From positions 1 through 22,803 of IMG/VR virus record IMGVR_UViG_3300034190_000381: a DNA stretch of 22,803 nucleotides; one strand, 5' to 3'. Positions 12,109 to 20,860 of this stretch are shown here, in pieces. The first letter of the stretch is position 1; every line of letters begins with the position of its first letter. The notes below the pieces were generated by a model. It did not search any database, was not told the DNA's origin, and was given only the letters and a program-made list of their open reading frames with translations. This DNA comes from a virus. Both the position numbers and the translations under genes were made by a program.

Positions 12109-15100
12109 ATCTGTCTACGATCTCTTGGTTTCTCGGGTCTCCTAGTAGACCTGGGGCCAAGGTTCGAGCACGTTGCAGCAAGTTACCGCCCAGATCGGAG
12201 AACGAGTCCGCCGCTCCAGTGACTGCTTCCGAAGCGGTGTCAACGAATGACGGAGCTGCTTGCGGCTGTGGTGCCGCGACAGGTTGAGGGACAAACTGAG
12301 GCTCGGCAGCAGGAACCGGAGCAAAGGATTCCTCTACCTCCTCCGTAGGAACAATCTCTGTACGCATTAACGAACGGCGGATGTCGTTGATCTCTTGCTT
12401 TGGAAGGCGTTGCAAGATGCGGGCCTCTTCTTTCTGGTTAACCTCTTGGCGAACCTCACGGATCAAGGCTCGACTTATCTTGATCGGAACATAACGGTTC
12501 TTAATTATGTTCGAGAGTTCTGCGTTGGAGACACCAGAGTTATCAAATGCTTTATATATTTCCCGACGGCTCATACCCGCTGCCATAGCGGTATCAATCT
12601 TGGCCTTCAACGAAGCCTGCTGACGACGACGCGCATCATTAGCTTTAACGTATGCGTTCAGGATATCTTGATTTGTTGCGTCATTGTCATCAGCAACCTT
12701 CGTAAAGATAGACACCGCACTTGACCGAAGACCTGAGTACTCAGACCCTGCGTAGCTGAGACTGCGAGGTATGTTCAGCTTCAATGCCCGAAGACCTGTG
12801 AGCATGGTCCCAGCTTCTTCAAACGGGGTGTACTCGTCTCCCTGCTTTGACGGGGTTCCTGTAAACGCACGAAGTGTACGTCCTTCAACGAACTCCCCGC
12901 CCTTGACAGTGGTTACCTGATCAACAATCCCAGGGATAAAGGCCCCGACAACATGTGTAAGAGACTTGCTTAGTCGATCACCCAAAGGCTCGGCAGGCTC
13001 GTAGATCTCTGCGCCCGTCTGAGTCTTACCTTGGCGTGTGGTTACGTCGATAATTCTTTCCGCAGCCATAGACTCTGATGCGAACGGTTCAGCAAACTTC
13101 TTGAACCCTTCCCACGCTGCAGTGCTAACCTGCTCTGCAAACCCAGCGTCAACCGATCCTTTAGCAAAATACTCTTGCATCGCAGCGCGGGCAGGGGTGA
13201 GCATGAACTCATACGGAAGCATGTATGACAGATCAAGGTACTCGGCTTCGCCCTTCTCGTCCGGCTTTGTCAGATACACAAGCGTGTTACCCTTGGTCCA
13301 AGGAGCAGCGCCTGACTGCAGGATATCCTCTTCCGCCTCGGTAACGCCAAGCATGTCATGTGCCGCGGACTTGAATGCGATAGGAGCAGCGCCCGCCATT
13401 GCAACGTACCCAGACAGACGTTGAGCGCCGATGGCTCGGACCTGTCTAGCAAAGATATCAGCTTGTTCCTTGCCCATGGCTTTCACTAAATCGTCTGTTG
13501 CTTGGAAGCCCATCTCTTTAAGAGAACGACTCACGATGTTGCCAGACGTACGGATAATCTCCGCAGGGAACGCCATGAAGTTACCGACAACAGGGATTCG
13601 ACGAAGCTGTTTAATAGCTTCGGGGACCATGGAGTACGTAGGCATAGTCTGACGAACGATATCAGTCACGAACATGTTGCCGAAGTCCGTTCCTGCAACC
13701 GACGAGGACCGCTGCGACAAACCTGATTTGGTGAGTGCGTCTTGAACAGCAGGGGTCAGGTTGTCAATGTCGATCCCTGCCTTGCGCATCGCTGCGCCGT
13801 ATCGTGCTTTCTCACCAAGAGCGCCAACAACTTTCCAGTAATCGTCGCCCAGCTTGTAGGTCTTCTCCATGAAGCGGACAGGAGCTCCAACCTTAGAACC
13901 TCGGAATGATTCTCCGGCTTGACGCAGACGGGCAGACACACCGCCCTCGACCTGTTCTTTCATCAGACGGGTTAGTTCGTTGACCTGAATGTTCTGGCCA
14001 ATCGCGCCCTCGTCTGACATCGCTCGTAGCAGCTTGTACTGCTCGGGACTATCGATTGCGTTGGCGAGCAAGACTTCGGCACTCTCCAAGACACCCATGT
14101 TTCTGCCCACAAGGCCGTTGGCCCCTACAACAAAAGTGTTAGAGATAAAGTTTCGGACTTGAGACAGTGGGTTGAGCACTGTCTTGGCCATTTGAGACAC
14201 ACCCTTGAGCTGAAGAGAAACCGCCAGCGCATCTTGGGCCCCAGAATACGCACGAGCAGGCATGGTCAGAGCGTTGTAGACCTCAACAGGCACATAGCTA
14301 CCAGATAAAGAACCGAACTTTCCACCAAACGGGTTGTTCGGATCAATCTCGCCTGCCTTAACATAGCCCATGTCCCCAGTCAGGTCCGCAGCTTGGCGTT
14401 CGGTTAGGTTTGTCCCGTCGATAACCATGGGCCGAGCACCGTTGTTCATCTCTGCAACAGCTTGAGCCAGCGGCTTGGCGTTTCGAGGGATAAGGTTGCC
14501 CGCCACCCCGCGATCGATTCCACCAGACACGGTGTCAAACACACGCTGCCCAGCCATTGTCGTAGACAAACTGTCCACTGTGCGCAGGAATGCTTCCTTT
14601 GGGTCTCGGATCTCGCCCATCATCTCACGCAGGAGCGGGGCCTCAGTCAGCATGTCGCTGCGGCCCTCGAGCATTCCCTTTGAGATACTAAACAGAGATG
14701 ACCGACCCTTTTCAGTTGGGGCAGCGGAACCTTTGGTGTATTTAAGCGCCTGCTTCCGAGCTTCAGGGGTAAGACCTGTGCTGTTCAGGGTCTGATTAAA
14801 GATCCTGTCGATCTCTTGCGCGGCTTGCTGTGCAGCAAGTGTCGGATCAGCGGCGTACTGAGGGTTCGTCTTCATCATGTAGCTAGTGACTTGATTAAGC
14901 GCGGCTTTGTACTGCGGCATCTGAGCGACAGGCGTTGTGAAGTCGTCGGGTCTCGTATGCAGCGCATATACGCGGCGGATGTATGACCCTTGGTTTGCGT
15001 CGAATTGGTCCTTCAGTGCCTTCTTTGCGGCAGCATCAAGGTTGGTGGTGTCGATGGATGACTTGAAGTTTGCGCTCAAGTCATCAACCTGCATACGCAT

Positions 15101-16234
15101 TGCGTCTACAGCATCCGTGGCCTTCTGACCGTAGGATTTCAGGAAATCAACCCTCGCTAAATCCCCGGTCATATAGTCCATGGTTTCGTTGTACGCTCTC
15201 TGAACAGCGGCCTTACTGCCGCCTTTCTTCAAGCCCTGAAAACCCACTGCCTTTTTAATCGCCGTATCGTAGTTAGACAGAAGCCTGCTAGCGATTGTTT
15301 GCTCTGCTTCACCCATGCCTTCGGCTGTGCGAACTGCGTCTGCAATCTCAGGGGGAGTGAACCCATTAGGGGTCAGGTATCTGCGGACAAACGGAACACT
15401 GGTCGCCTTATCACCCAAGAACTCAAGCCCTTTGGACAAAGCTCTAGCCGTAGCCGGGACCCCAGGAACCATGGCCGCGCTCCGAACAGTTCCGCCGATA
15501 ACAGGAAGAAGAATCTCGCCTGCTGCGTTGAACATCGCACCTTCTAGCCCGAGTTTAAACTTGTTGCGAAGTCGAACGGCGGACAGTGCCTTACCTGTCA
15601 AGCCGTCTTCGTCTTCTGTGCGCAACTGTTCTGGCATAGCGTCCCAGCTATCAGCCAAAGTTGTGTTTGTGCTAGGGGAAACAAGGAAATCCGCAACGCC
15701 TGTGCCTGCCGTAGTTAGCGCAGCGCGTCCGGTGCGGGTCGTTGGCAACTTGCTTTTCTTACCGAACTCTACCGCCGACTTGCCGAACCACGTCTTCGCG
15801 GCAGGCATAGCAGTGCCCGCCTTCAGAGCGGCAGATGCCCGTCCTGCTTTGCTCACCCAACCAAGGACAGGAATAGCAGCGGAGCCGTAGTTCACGACTT
15901 GCTCTACAACCTTACCTGCCGCTCTTTCCGGAGTGAACCCCAAGGCCTCTTTGCTGTCTTGAAAGAACTTGGTTGTCGCCTCTTGAGAACCCTCGTCTAC
16001 TACACCTGCAGCCTCGAGGCCCATGGCCCCAAGTTCACCGATACCCTGAACAGCAGAAACCAATCCGGCTCCCGCTCCTCGGGCCACGGACCCAAGAACT
16101 GTTTGGTCAGACTCTTCTTCCGCAACTACAGGGACAGGAACAGGAACAAATCCGCTCTCTTCTTGGTCAGCAAGGACAGGAACAAATCCGCCCTCTTCTT
16201 GGTCAGCAAGGATAGGGACAAAATCTTCAGCCAT
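12098..16234 (-). CDS. very large putative internal virion/ejection protein
   Basis: A 1378-residue protein, probably part of the virion and, by analogy of size and gene order with T7 gp16 (about 1318 aa) and P22 gp16, a candidate DNA-ejection protein. It begins with 12-residue repeats (FVPILADQEEGG, FVPVLADQEESG, then FVPVPVPV at 5-42). A long helical body follows, with Gly/Ala-rich amphipathic stretches (GAGAGLVSAVQGIGELGAMG; GYVAMAGAAPIAF) that could insert in membranes, and the segment LNPLSQVRNFISNTFVVGAN, a pattern I recall from large marine phage proteins. The end is Pro/Ala/Gln-rich at about 1304-1328. No lytic transglycosylase motif is seen. The start overlaps the upstream stop (TAATG) with AAGGTG as ribosome site. 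The role is inferred. Confidence 0.7.
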   Translation of the reverse strand: MAEDFVPILADQEEGGFVPVLADQEESGFVPVPVPVVAEEESDQTVLGSVARGAGAGLVSAVQGIGELGAMGLEAAGVVDEGSQEATTKFFQDSKEALGFTPERAAGKVVEQVVNYGSAAIPVLGWVSKAGRASAALKAGTAMPAAKTWFGKSAVEFGKKSKLPTTRTGRAALTTAGTGVADFLVSPSTNTTLADSWDAMPEQLRTEDEDGLTGKALSAVRLRNKFKLGLEGAMFNAAGEILLPVIGGTVRSAAMVPGVPATARALSKGLEFLGDKATSVPFVRRYLTPNGFTPPEIADAVRTAEGMGEAEQTIASRLLSNYDTAIKKAVGFQGLKKGGSKAAVQRAYNETMDYMTGDLARVDFLKSYGQKATDAVDAMRMQVDDLSANFKSSIDTTNLDAAAKKALKDQFDANQGSYIRRVYALHTRPDDFTTPVAQMPQYKAALNQVTSYMMKTNPQYAADPTLAAQQAAQEIDRIFNQTLNSTGLTPEARKQALKYTKGSAAPTEKGRSSLFSISKGMLEGRSDMLTEAPLLREMMGEIRDPKEAFLRTVDSLSTTMAGQRVFDTVSGGIDRGVAGNLIPRNAKPLAQAVAEMNNGARPMVIDGTNLTERQAADLTGDMGYVKAGEIDPNNPFGGKFGSLSGSYVPVEVYNALTMPARAYSGAQDALAVSLQLKGVSQMAKTVLNPLSQVRNFISNTFVVGANGLVGRNMGVLESAEVLLANAIDSPEQYKLLRAMSDEGAIGQNIQVNELTRLMKEQVEGGVSARLRQAGESFRGSKVGAPVRFMEKTYKLGDDYWKVVGALGEKARYGAAMRKAGIDIDNLTPAVQDALTKSGLSQRSSSVAGTDFGNMFVTDIVRQTMPTYSMVPEAIKQLRRIPVVGNFMAFPAEIIRTSGNIVSRSLKEMGFQATDDLVKAMGKEQADIFARQVRAIGAQRLSGYVAMAGAAPIAFKSAAHDMLGVTEAEEDILQSGAAPWTKGNTLVYLTKPDEKGEAEYLDLSYMLPYEFMLTPARAAMQEYFAKGSVDAGFAEQVSTAAWEGFKKFAEPFASESMAAERIIDVTTRQGKTQTGAEIYEPAEPLGDRLSKSLTHVVGAFIPGIVDQVTTVKGGEFVEGRTLRAFTGTPSKQGDEYTPFEEAGTMLTGLRALKLNIPRSLSYAGSEYSGLRSSAVSIFTKVADDNDATNQDILNAYVKANDARRRQQASLKAKIDTAMAAGMSRREIYKAFDNSGVSNAELSNIIKNRYVPIKISRALIREVRQEVNQKEEARILQRLPKQEINDIRRSLMRTEIVPTEEVEESFAPVPAAEPQFVPQPVAAPQPQAAPSFVDTASEAVTGAADSFSDLGGNLLQRARTLAPGLLGDPRNQEIVDRSNR
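16141..16224. repeat. 36-bp in-frame tandem repeat, about 2.3 copies
   Basis: Two adjacent 36-base units (16141-16176 and 16177-16212) differ at a single base, and a diverged partial third unit follows. They encode the repeated FVP-I/V-LADQEE peptide at the N-terminus of the 1378-aa virion protein. Near-identity of the copies implies recent duplication or ongoing slippage. A shorter ACAGGA repeat just to the left encodes the VPVPVP run. Confidence 0.9.
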
Positions 16235-18732
16235 TACTGCACCTTATAGTTGTTTCCGTCTGGGCCAACATATTGTGTTTGACCCGCAGCCTTGGCCGCA
16301 GCGTTTAGTTCGGCGTGGGTTGATGTCCCGCCGCCACCAAGATCCAGTTTATAGTCTTGTCCGACCTGAGTCCTTGCGGCTTTTAGAGCGTCCTCGTAAG
16401 TATCGTATTCGCCTGCGCCGCCTGCGTAAAGGGTTTCCGCAAGCTGGTACGTTTGAGTCAAGGGGTCTTTACGTTTGCCGTAAATGCTGTCTGCGCCCCT
16501 GGCTTTTTGAAGGGCTAGGTCCCGAGCGAACTTCTCACGAGCCCGTTCGTCGGCGAGTACCTCACCAAAAGCAGTGAGCGTGAACTTGTCGTCGCGGGCT
16601 TTCTTGTCAGCCTTGCCTTTGGTGATCTGAGCTGTGCCTGCAAGTAGACCATCGGCGATATTCTTCATTGCGTCAGGGCTGTCTCCTGATGCGATACCGA
16701 AGCCAATCATGGCCATGTTCATCCAGAACTCTTCTTTTTCGTCAGCGTCTGTCTGCCCCATGAGATCATTAAGCATTTTCTTCATCGCAACCGTGCGCTC
16801 TTTGACACCCATGTTGGAGGTATCAACGCCAGAACCGTCTAGCATGGCTCCGCTGACTATGGCCCCTGCGTTGGCGGGGTCTTCGTCTATTTTAGTGATT
16901 ATTGGTGCGAACTCGGCATCGCCAGATGATTCAGGATCAGGACGACTCTGTGGACGAGGGCTGGACTCGAGAGCGCCCTCATTAATTACCGCTCCGGGCG
17001 CTGCGTCGGGTGCATTTTCTACTGTGAGTCCGGTTCCGAACTCGTTGCCGTACGCCATCTGCTCACGCTCTTGATCGGACAGCCGACGATTACGAATTTC
17101 AGAAAGCGCGGCGTCTTGAGCAGCGATGCGGGCATCCTCTTGAGGGAACCTGTCCTCCTGCTCTTGAATATTCGTGAGCCCTGCATCGGCTGCCTGCTCA
17201 CGTTCGATAAGTACTCTTTCTGAAACTTCATCCATGGTCAAAGGAACACCAATGCTGGTGTCATATGCCGGGGGGGATGAAGCTTCGCTGGACTCTACGG
17301 GCATCTCCCCAACTGGGACATTGAAACCTGATTCTTCGCCGAGCATGGAATCATCACCGAAGGATGGATCGCTGAGTACGCTATCCGCAACCGGAGGTTC
17401 CATTTTCCGAGCCTGAATTACAGAGTCCGGTAGGTCGTCACCAAGAGATTCGACTGGAGCGCCTTCGGAGAACAGAGACTCGTCTCCAGCCACCATTGCG
17501 TCGGAGATGTTACGAAGCGAGTCCATCTCGATCTGAGCTAAACGCTCCGCCTCTAGATCAGGGTCGGGTTTGGCTTCGGTCTCCGCTCCGTTGAACAACC
17601 TCGGCAAGAGATTTCCTTCGGGAGTAAATGTGTCCGCAGCATCGCTCAAGCTGTCCGCCGCATTAAACAACGCACCACTGACATCTCCGCCGCCAGTGAC
17701 ATACCCCAAAGCATCTGCTCCTAGGGATAAGCCCGTTAGGCCTGTGTCCGCAAGATAACCGCCACCGACGTTCAATGCGTCGTTGAAGAATCGAGCCCCA
17801 GTAACTGCTCCCTGACCTGCGCCTTTAGCAAGATCGCCTGCGCCTTCAGCAATGGCGCGAGATGTTCGTCTTTGCTCCAGAACTCGCAGCTGTTCGGCCA
17901 TCTCAGGAGAAATCTCAGGCTGAAACTCCTCGGGTCCTCCTCGATTGTTCGGATCATATGACGGGGAAAGGATCTCGTTCTTCCTAGTGTCGTCAGCCGA
18001 GGCTAAAGCAGCTATCGTTGCCATGATGCCCTCTGGCGGCAACTCAGGGCTAATGGTTACCTCGTTTTCCGCGGGCATCACTTCAGATGTGGTGTCTACA
18101 CCAGACAACTCGAGAGACATCTTCTCTTGCGCGGACATTCTACCTGCATTTTGGAGCGCGGCTTCTCGAGCATCGAGTCCAATGTCTTCAATACCTGCAA
18201 ACGTACTTGCTTGTGGCTCAGACACTACTTCTGGGATCCGAGGAGCGTCTACATCAGACAACTCCGCCATCATCTTCTCTTCCGCAGTCATTCGACCTGC
18301 GTTTTGGAGCGCGGCTTCTCGAGCATCAAGGCCAGTGTCTTCGATACCTGCAAACGTATTTGCTCGTGGATCAGACGCTACTTCAGGGGGAATGAACCCC
18401 TCTTGAGGTTGGGTCTGAGGCAAGACCTGCTGCATCACGGCGTTCAAGACGCTAGGATCGCGGACCACGGAGCCTTCTGCGTCAACAATGTATCCGCCGT
18501 CTTCAGACAAAAAGAAACTCTTGCCGCCAATAGTAGCGATAGGGGCAGAGGACTCTAGGCTCTCTGATAAACGTGGGCTGTCTGGGACACCGCGTGGCGT
18601 AGATACACCGCCGTCTTGGAACCGTTGAGTCGCGCCCATTAGTTCTGGGGAAGAGGCGAGTATGCCTCCCATCCCCGCCAGCTTGTTTCTGGCATCTCGG
18701 TTAGCAAACATCTTCCGATTCATAACACTCAT
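16234..18732 (-). CDS. large putative internal virion protein (832 aa)
   Basis: An 832-residue acidic, low-complexity protein upstream of the 1378-aa gene and likely a virion component. Its size and place match the middle member of podoviral ejection-protein series (T7 gp15, 747 aa). The N-terminus (NRKMFANRDARNKLAGMGGI, then ASSPELM) is of a type I recall in marine phage structural genes. Two 51-residue repeats (about 118-168 and 169-219) share TFAGIED-GLDAREAALQNA. A long Glu/Asp/Ser/Pro-rich middle follows, and near 675-690 the segment IGFGIASGDSPDAMKNIADG. The ATG at 18732 lies 8 bases after GGAGGT; an in-frame TTG abuts that site and is rejected. Its stop overlaps the next start. The function is inferred from context. 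Confidence 0.7.
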   Translation of the reverse strand: MSVMNRKMFANRDARNKLAGMGGILASSPELMGATQRFQDGGVSTPRGVPDSPRLSESLESSAPIATIGGKSFFLSEDGGYIVDAEGSVVRDPSVLNAVMQQVLPQTQPQEGFIPPEVASDPRANTFAGIEDTGLDAREAALQNAGRMTAEEKMMAELSDVDAPRIPEVVSEPQASTFAGIEDIGLDAREAALQNAGRMSAQEKMSLELSGVDTTSEVMPAENEVTISPELPPEGIMATIAALASADDTRKNEILSPSYDPNNRGGPEEFQPEISPEMAEQLRVLEQRRTSRAIAEGAGDLAKGAGQGAVTGARFFNDALNVGGGYLADTGLTGLSLGADALGYVTGGGDVSGALFNAADSLSDAADTFTPEGNLLPRLFNGAETEAKPDPDLEAERLAQIEMDSLRNISDAMVAGDESLFSEGAPVESLGDDLPDSVIQARKMEPPVADSVLSDPSFGDDSMLGEESGFNVPVGEMPVESSEASSPPAYDTSIGVPLTMDEVSERVLIEREQAADAGLTNIQEQEDRFPQEDARIAAQDAALSEIRNRRLSDQEREQMAYGNEFGTGLTVENAPDAAPGAVINEGALESSPRPQSRPDPESSGDAEFAPIITKIDEDPANAGAIVSGAMLDGSGVDTSNMGVKERTVAMKKMLNDLMGQTDADEKEEFWMNMAMIGFGIASGDSPDAMKNIADGLLAGTAQITKGKADKKARDDKFTLTAFGEVLADERAREKFARDLALQKARGADSIYGKRKDPLTQTYQLAETLYAGGAGEYDTYEDALKAARTQVGQDYKLDLGGGGTSTHAELNAAAKAAGQTQYVGPDGNNYKVQ
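18076..18381. repeat. two 153-bp in-frame direct repeats
   Basis: Units at 18229-18381 and 18076-18228 encode a 51-residue duplication in the 832-aa protein. The DNA copies are clearly related; for example TTTTGGAGCGCGGCTTCTCG occurs at 18149 and again at 18302. They differ at scattered, partly synonymous positions, so the duplication is older than the 36-bp repeat. The conserved core peptide is FAGIED-GLDAREAALQNAGRM. Confidence 0.88.
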
Positions 18733-18737
18733 AGTAT

Positions 18738-19733
18738 TCAACCTCCGAACATGCCTGTTTGACCTAGACTATATAGACCTCCGGCCAACCCTGCAAACTG
18801 TGATATCGGACTTGCACTAGGCTGCTGCTGAGACGTGAACGTGGACTGAGACGTCGGCATGCCTTGGAAAATATCAGAGTAGAAGCCAAGTTGTTGATAA
18901 GGCTGCATAACATTTTGGTATTGTGTCTGGCGCTGGGCGTCCAGTTCTGCCTGACGTTGCGCCTGCTCCTGTCCGCCAAAGTTAGACAGTGTGTTTATAT
19001 CGTTCAGGTTCAAGCCTTGGAAAGCCTCGCCCAACTTGGCTTGGTTCATGCCCAAGCTGCCAAGCCCTTCAGCAAGCTGGCCGTAGCGAGCGGCACCCTC
19101 TTGCATAAGCTGCGCCCCAGCCAGACCCGCTTCGCCTGCGGACTGTGCTCGTGCCAGTTGTTGTTGTTGCGCTTGGTTGTAGCCAGACTGGCGCAAGTTA
19201 GCTGCCGTGCGAGCCTGTGTGTCCAACGTATTGCGTTGCTGCTCCGCCGCTTGGATTCCCTGACGAGAACCGCCAAATGCACCCGCGCTCACAGCTTGAG
19301 CGTTAAGACCCTGCTGCTGGATATCGCTTTGACGTTGGATATCTTGCATGGACTGGTCGATTACAGCCTGTTCGTACGGATTCATGTACGCTTGAGCGGC
19401 GTTGGGGTTCAGAATGTTCTGGACAGTCTGCTGTCCAATCTGGCCTGCTGACGTAATCGAAGCTGCCAGTGGGTTGAGACCAGCCTGCGCTGCAGCAATT
19501 CCGGTGCCAACGCTACCTACGCCAGCCTGCAACATCGGAGCGTATGCCCCTACGCCCTGACGTGCTAAGTCCCCCGCCTGCTGCTGCATAGGCGTACGCC
19601 CTGCAACCTCATAGCTGGGTAAAGTATAGTTTTGTTTTCCGAGGGCCTGAGATCTGTCAAGGATCTCCTTCATGTACGACTTCTGCCACTCCGGCAGATC
19701 GGAAATCGACGTGCTTGTTACTGTTTCAACCAT
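18738..19733 (-). CDS. Gln/Ala-rich putative internal virion protein
   Basis: A 331-residue protein very rich in Gln, Ala and Gly. It has an N-terminal helix (SDLPEWQKSYMKEILDRS), then helical repeats and the motif YMNPYEQAVIDQSMQDIQRQ at 116-135 followed by AGAFGGSRQG at 150-159. This motif pair is one I recall as widespread in marine phages, usually annotated only as structural or hypothetical. Composition and position, before two much larger genes, resemble the small ejection proteins (T7 gp14, P22 gp7). It starts one base after the stop of the glycine-rich gene, and its last codons contain the GGAGGT site of the 832-aa gene. No catalytic motif is seen. The role is inferred. Confidence 0.72.
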   Translation of the reverse strand: MVETVTSTSISDLPEWQKSYMKEILDRSQALGKQNYTLPSYEVAGRTPMQQQAGDLARQGVGAYAPMLQAGVGSVGTGIAAAQAGLNPLAASITSAGQIGQQTVQNILNPNAAQAYMNPYEQAVIDQSMQDIQRQSDIQQQGLNAQAVSAGAFGGSRQGIQAAEQQRNTLDTQARTAANLRQSGYNQAQQQQLARAQSAGEAGLAGAQLMQEGAARYGQLAEGLGSLGMNQAKLGEAFQGLNLNDINTLSNFGGQEQAQRQAELDAQRQTQYQNVMQPYQQLGFYSDIFQGMPTSQSTFTSQQQPSASPISQFAGLAGGLYSLGQTGMFGG

Positions 19734-19734
19734 G

Positions 19735-20352
19735 TTAGCGGCCTTTCATTCTAGCCGCTTCAGCAAACATCTTTGCAGCTTCGGCACCTCGAGTTCCATT
19801 TGCTGCGCCACCAAGGCGCATACCTGCCCGCTTCATGTTCCCGTCAGGGTCCATGTTAGCGAGGTCTTTCCCAGATAATATTACTTCGCCGTTCCCGACT
19901 GCGATCTGCTCAACAGGGCGACCATTCTGCATAATCTGCCCCGGTATAGAATCGCTGGTCACGGTCCCCGGACCTTGGATCAAGCCGCCTTGAGCGAACT
20001 GCGCGATCCCACCTTGAGACATACCTCTGTATACAGGCTCTATCCCAGAGGACTGGGCGGCTCTAGCCATCACGCCACGGTCATACTCATCCCGCTCTTC
20101 AGGGGTGCTGAACGCAGGGGCTTCACCGTCAGGTCCTGTATATCGGGACTTGTATAGATTGTCGTCCCAGCCTTCTTGCTGCTCGGGGCCCGCGTCCCAC
20201 TTGGCTTTTTTCTCTTCCATAGGATCGACGTCTGGTTTGTCGAAGAGTTGTTCTTCAATCATTCCTCCGGCGAGAGACCCACCTAAAATCCCACCTAAAC
20301 CGGGGAAAAGCAAGTTGCCGCCGATAGCGCCGAGTAGTGAACCTAGTCCCAT
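19735..20352 (-). CDS. glycine-rich virion-module protein with GPG-SDSIP motif
   Basis: A 205-residue protein. Its first 30 residues are hydrophobic and glycine-rich with G-x-x-G spacing (LLGAIGGNLLFPGLGGILGG), possibly a membrane-active hairpin. Then comes an acidic, charged segment. The C-terminal half holds GGIAQFAQGGLIQGPGTVTS followed by DSIPG (127-138), then VGNGEVILS at 152-160, a motif seen at the ends of many phage tail and minor virion proteins (G-G...GPGTG-SDSIP...NGE-V). Its ATG overlaps the stop of the zinc-ribbon gene (TAATG). Likely a minor virion or ejection component; no enzyme motif is visible. Confidence 0.65.
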   Translation of the reverse strand: MGLGSLLGAIGGNLLFPGLGGILGGSLAGGMIEEQLFDKPDVDPMEEKKAKWDAGPEQQEGWDDNLYKSRYTGPDGEAPAFSTPEERDEYDRGVMARAAQSSGIEPVYRGMSQGGIAQFAQGGLIQGPGTVTSDSIPGQIMQNGRPVEQIAVGNGEVILSGKDLANMDPDGNMKRAGMRLGGAANGTRGAEAAKMFAEAARMKGR

Positions 20353-20579
20353 TATGTCTCACCTAATATCTGTTCGGGCATTGTAACCACAATCGTAGTG
20401 CTGCGCCGTTCTGCTCCTGTCCAAGACTGATTACAGTCAGGGCAATCTCCATTCGGGTAGGATGCTAGCTCTTCTGGCGTGTCCACTGCGTTGTCACAGT
20501 TTACACAGTGCACCATATCAGAACTCGTGGAAGGTTTCCACTGTGTGCCGTTAGGCATCTGAATAATTTGTCCGCTCAT
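20352..20579 (-). CDS. zinc-ribbon protein in the virion operon
   Basis: A 75-residue protein with two CxxC pairs, HCVNCD (C25, C28) and DCPDCN (C46, C49), separated by 17 residues, which fits a small zinc ribbon. The rest is short and polar, ending with a beta-like STTIVVTMPE stretch. It is translationally coupled on both sides (ATGA with the 94-aa gene, TAATG with the glycine-rich gene), so it is made with the virion proteins. Whether it is packaged or assists assembly cannot be told. Zinc binding is inferred from cysteine spacing. Confidence 0.65.
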   Translation of the reverse strand: MSGQIIQMPNGTQWKPSTSSDMVHCVNCDNAVDTPEELASYPNGDCPDCNQSWTGAERRSTTIVVTMPEQILGET

Positions 20580-20860
20580 GTTATCACCACCGTTACTACA
20601 CCGACTTGGCCTGTTGCCGACGCGCTTCCTGAATAGATGTCGTTCGTACGAATGATCTTTAAAAACCCGTTGGCCTCAAAGATGTCACCTAATTCTAACG
20701 TATTTGCCGCGCCGTCGCTAGGTATTCCTTGAAAGTTTACAATCGGGCTCCGCTGCTCGTCAATAAAGTTGTCCAAGGTCCGCGCTAATTGGTTCACATA
20801 CGCATGACTGTACTCCAGTGGAGCGATCGGAATAATCTGGCGGATGATCTTTCTGGTCAT
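20576..20860 (-). CDS. hypothetical virion-module protein (94 aa)
   Basis: A 94-residue protein of unknown function between the head-closure-like gene and the zinc-ribbon gene. The N-terminal half is helical (EYSHAYVNQLARTLDNFIDE) and the C-terminal half beta-rich (ILELGDIFEANGFLKI-type strands, ending VGVVTVVIT). The overall size and helix-then-beta plan would suit a small head- or tail-decoration protein, but no family is recognised. Both ends overlap neighbouring genes by ATGA, so it belongs to the late operon. Confidence 0.6.
   Translation of the reverse strand: MTRKIIRQIIPIAPLEYSHAYVNQLARTLDNFIDEQRSPIVNFQGIPSDGAANTLELGDIFEANGFLKIIRTNDIYSGSASATGQVGVVTVVIT

Noticed and set aside
15315-15890. 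191-codon plus-strand frame inside the 1378-aa gene
   Set aside because: Antisense shadow of a long gene; composition is Ser/Arg/Pro-rich as expected of a reverse frame, with no ribosome site or motif.
16141-16224. Short repeats as a CRISPR array
   Set aside because: The units are directly adjacent with no unique spacers, and are in frame in a coding gene.
18864-19451. 195-codon plus-strand frame opposite the Gln/Ala-rich gene
   Set aside because: The Leu/Cys-rich translation is what the complement of many CAG/GCT codons gives; the minus-strand gene has the conserved NPYEQAVID and GAFGGSR motifs.
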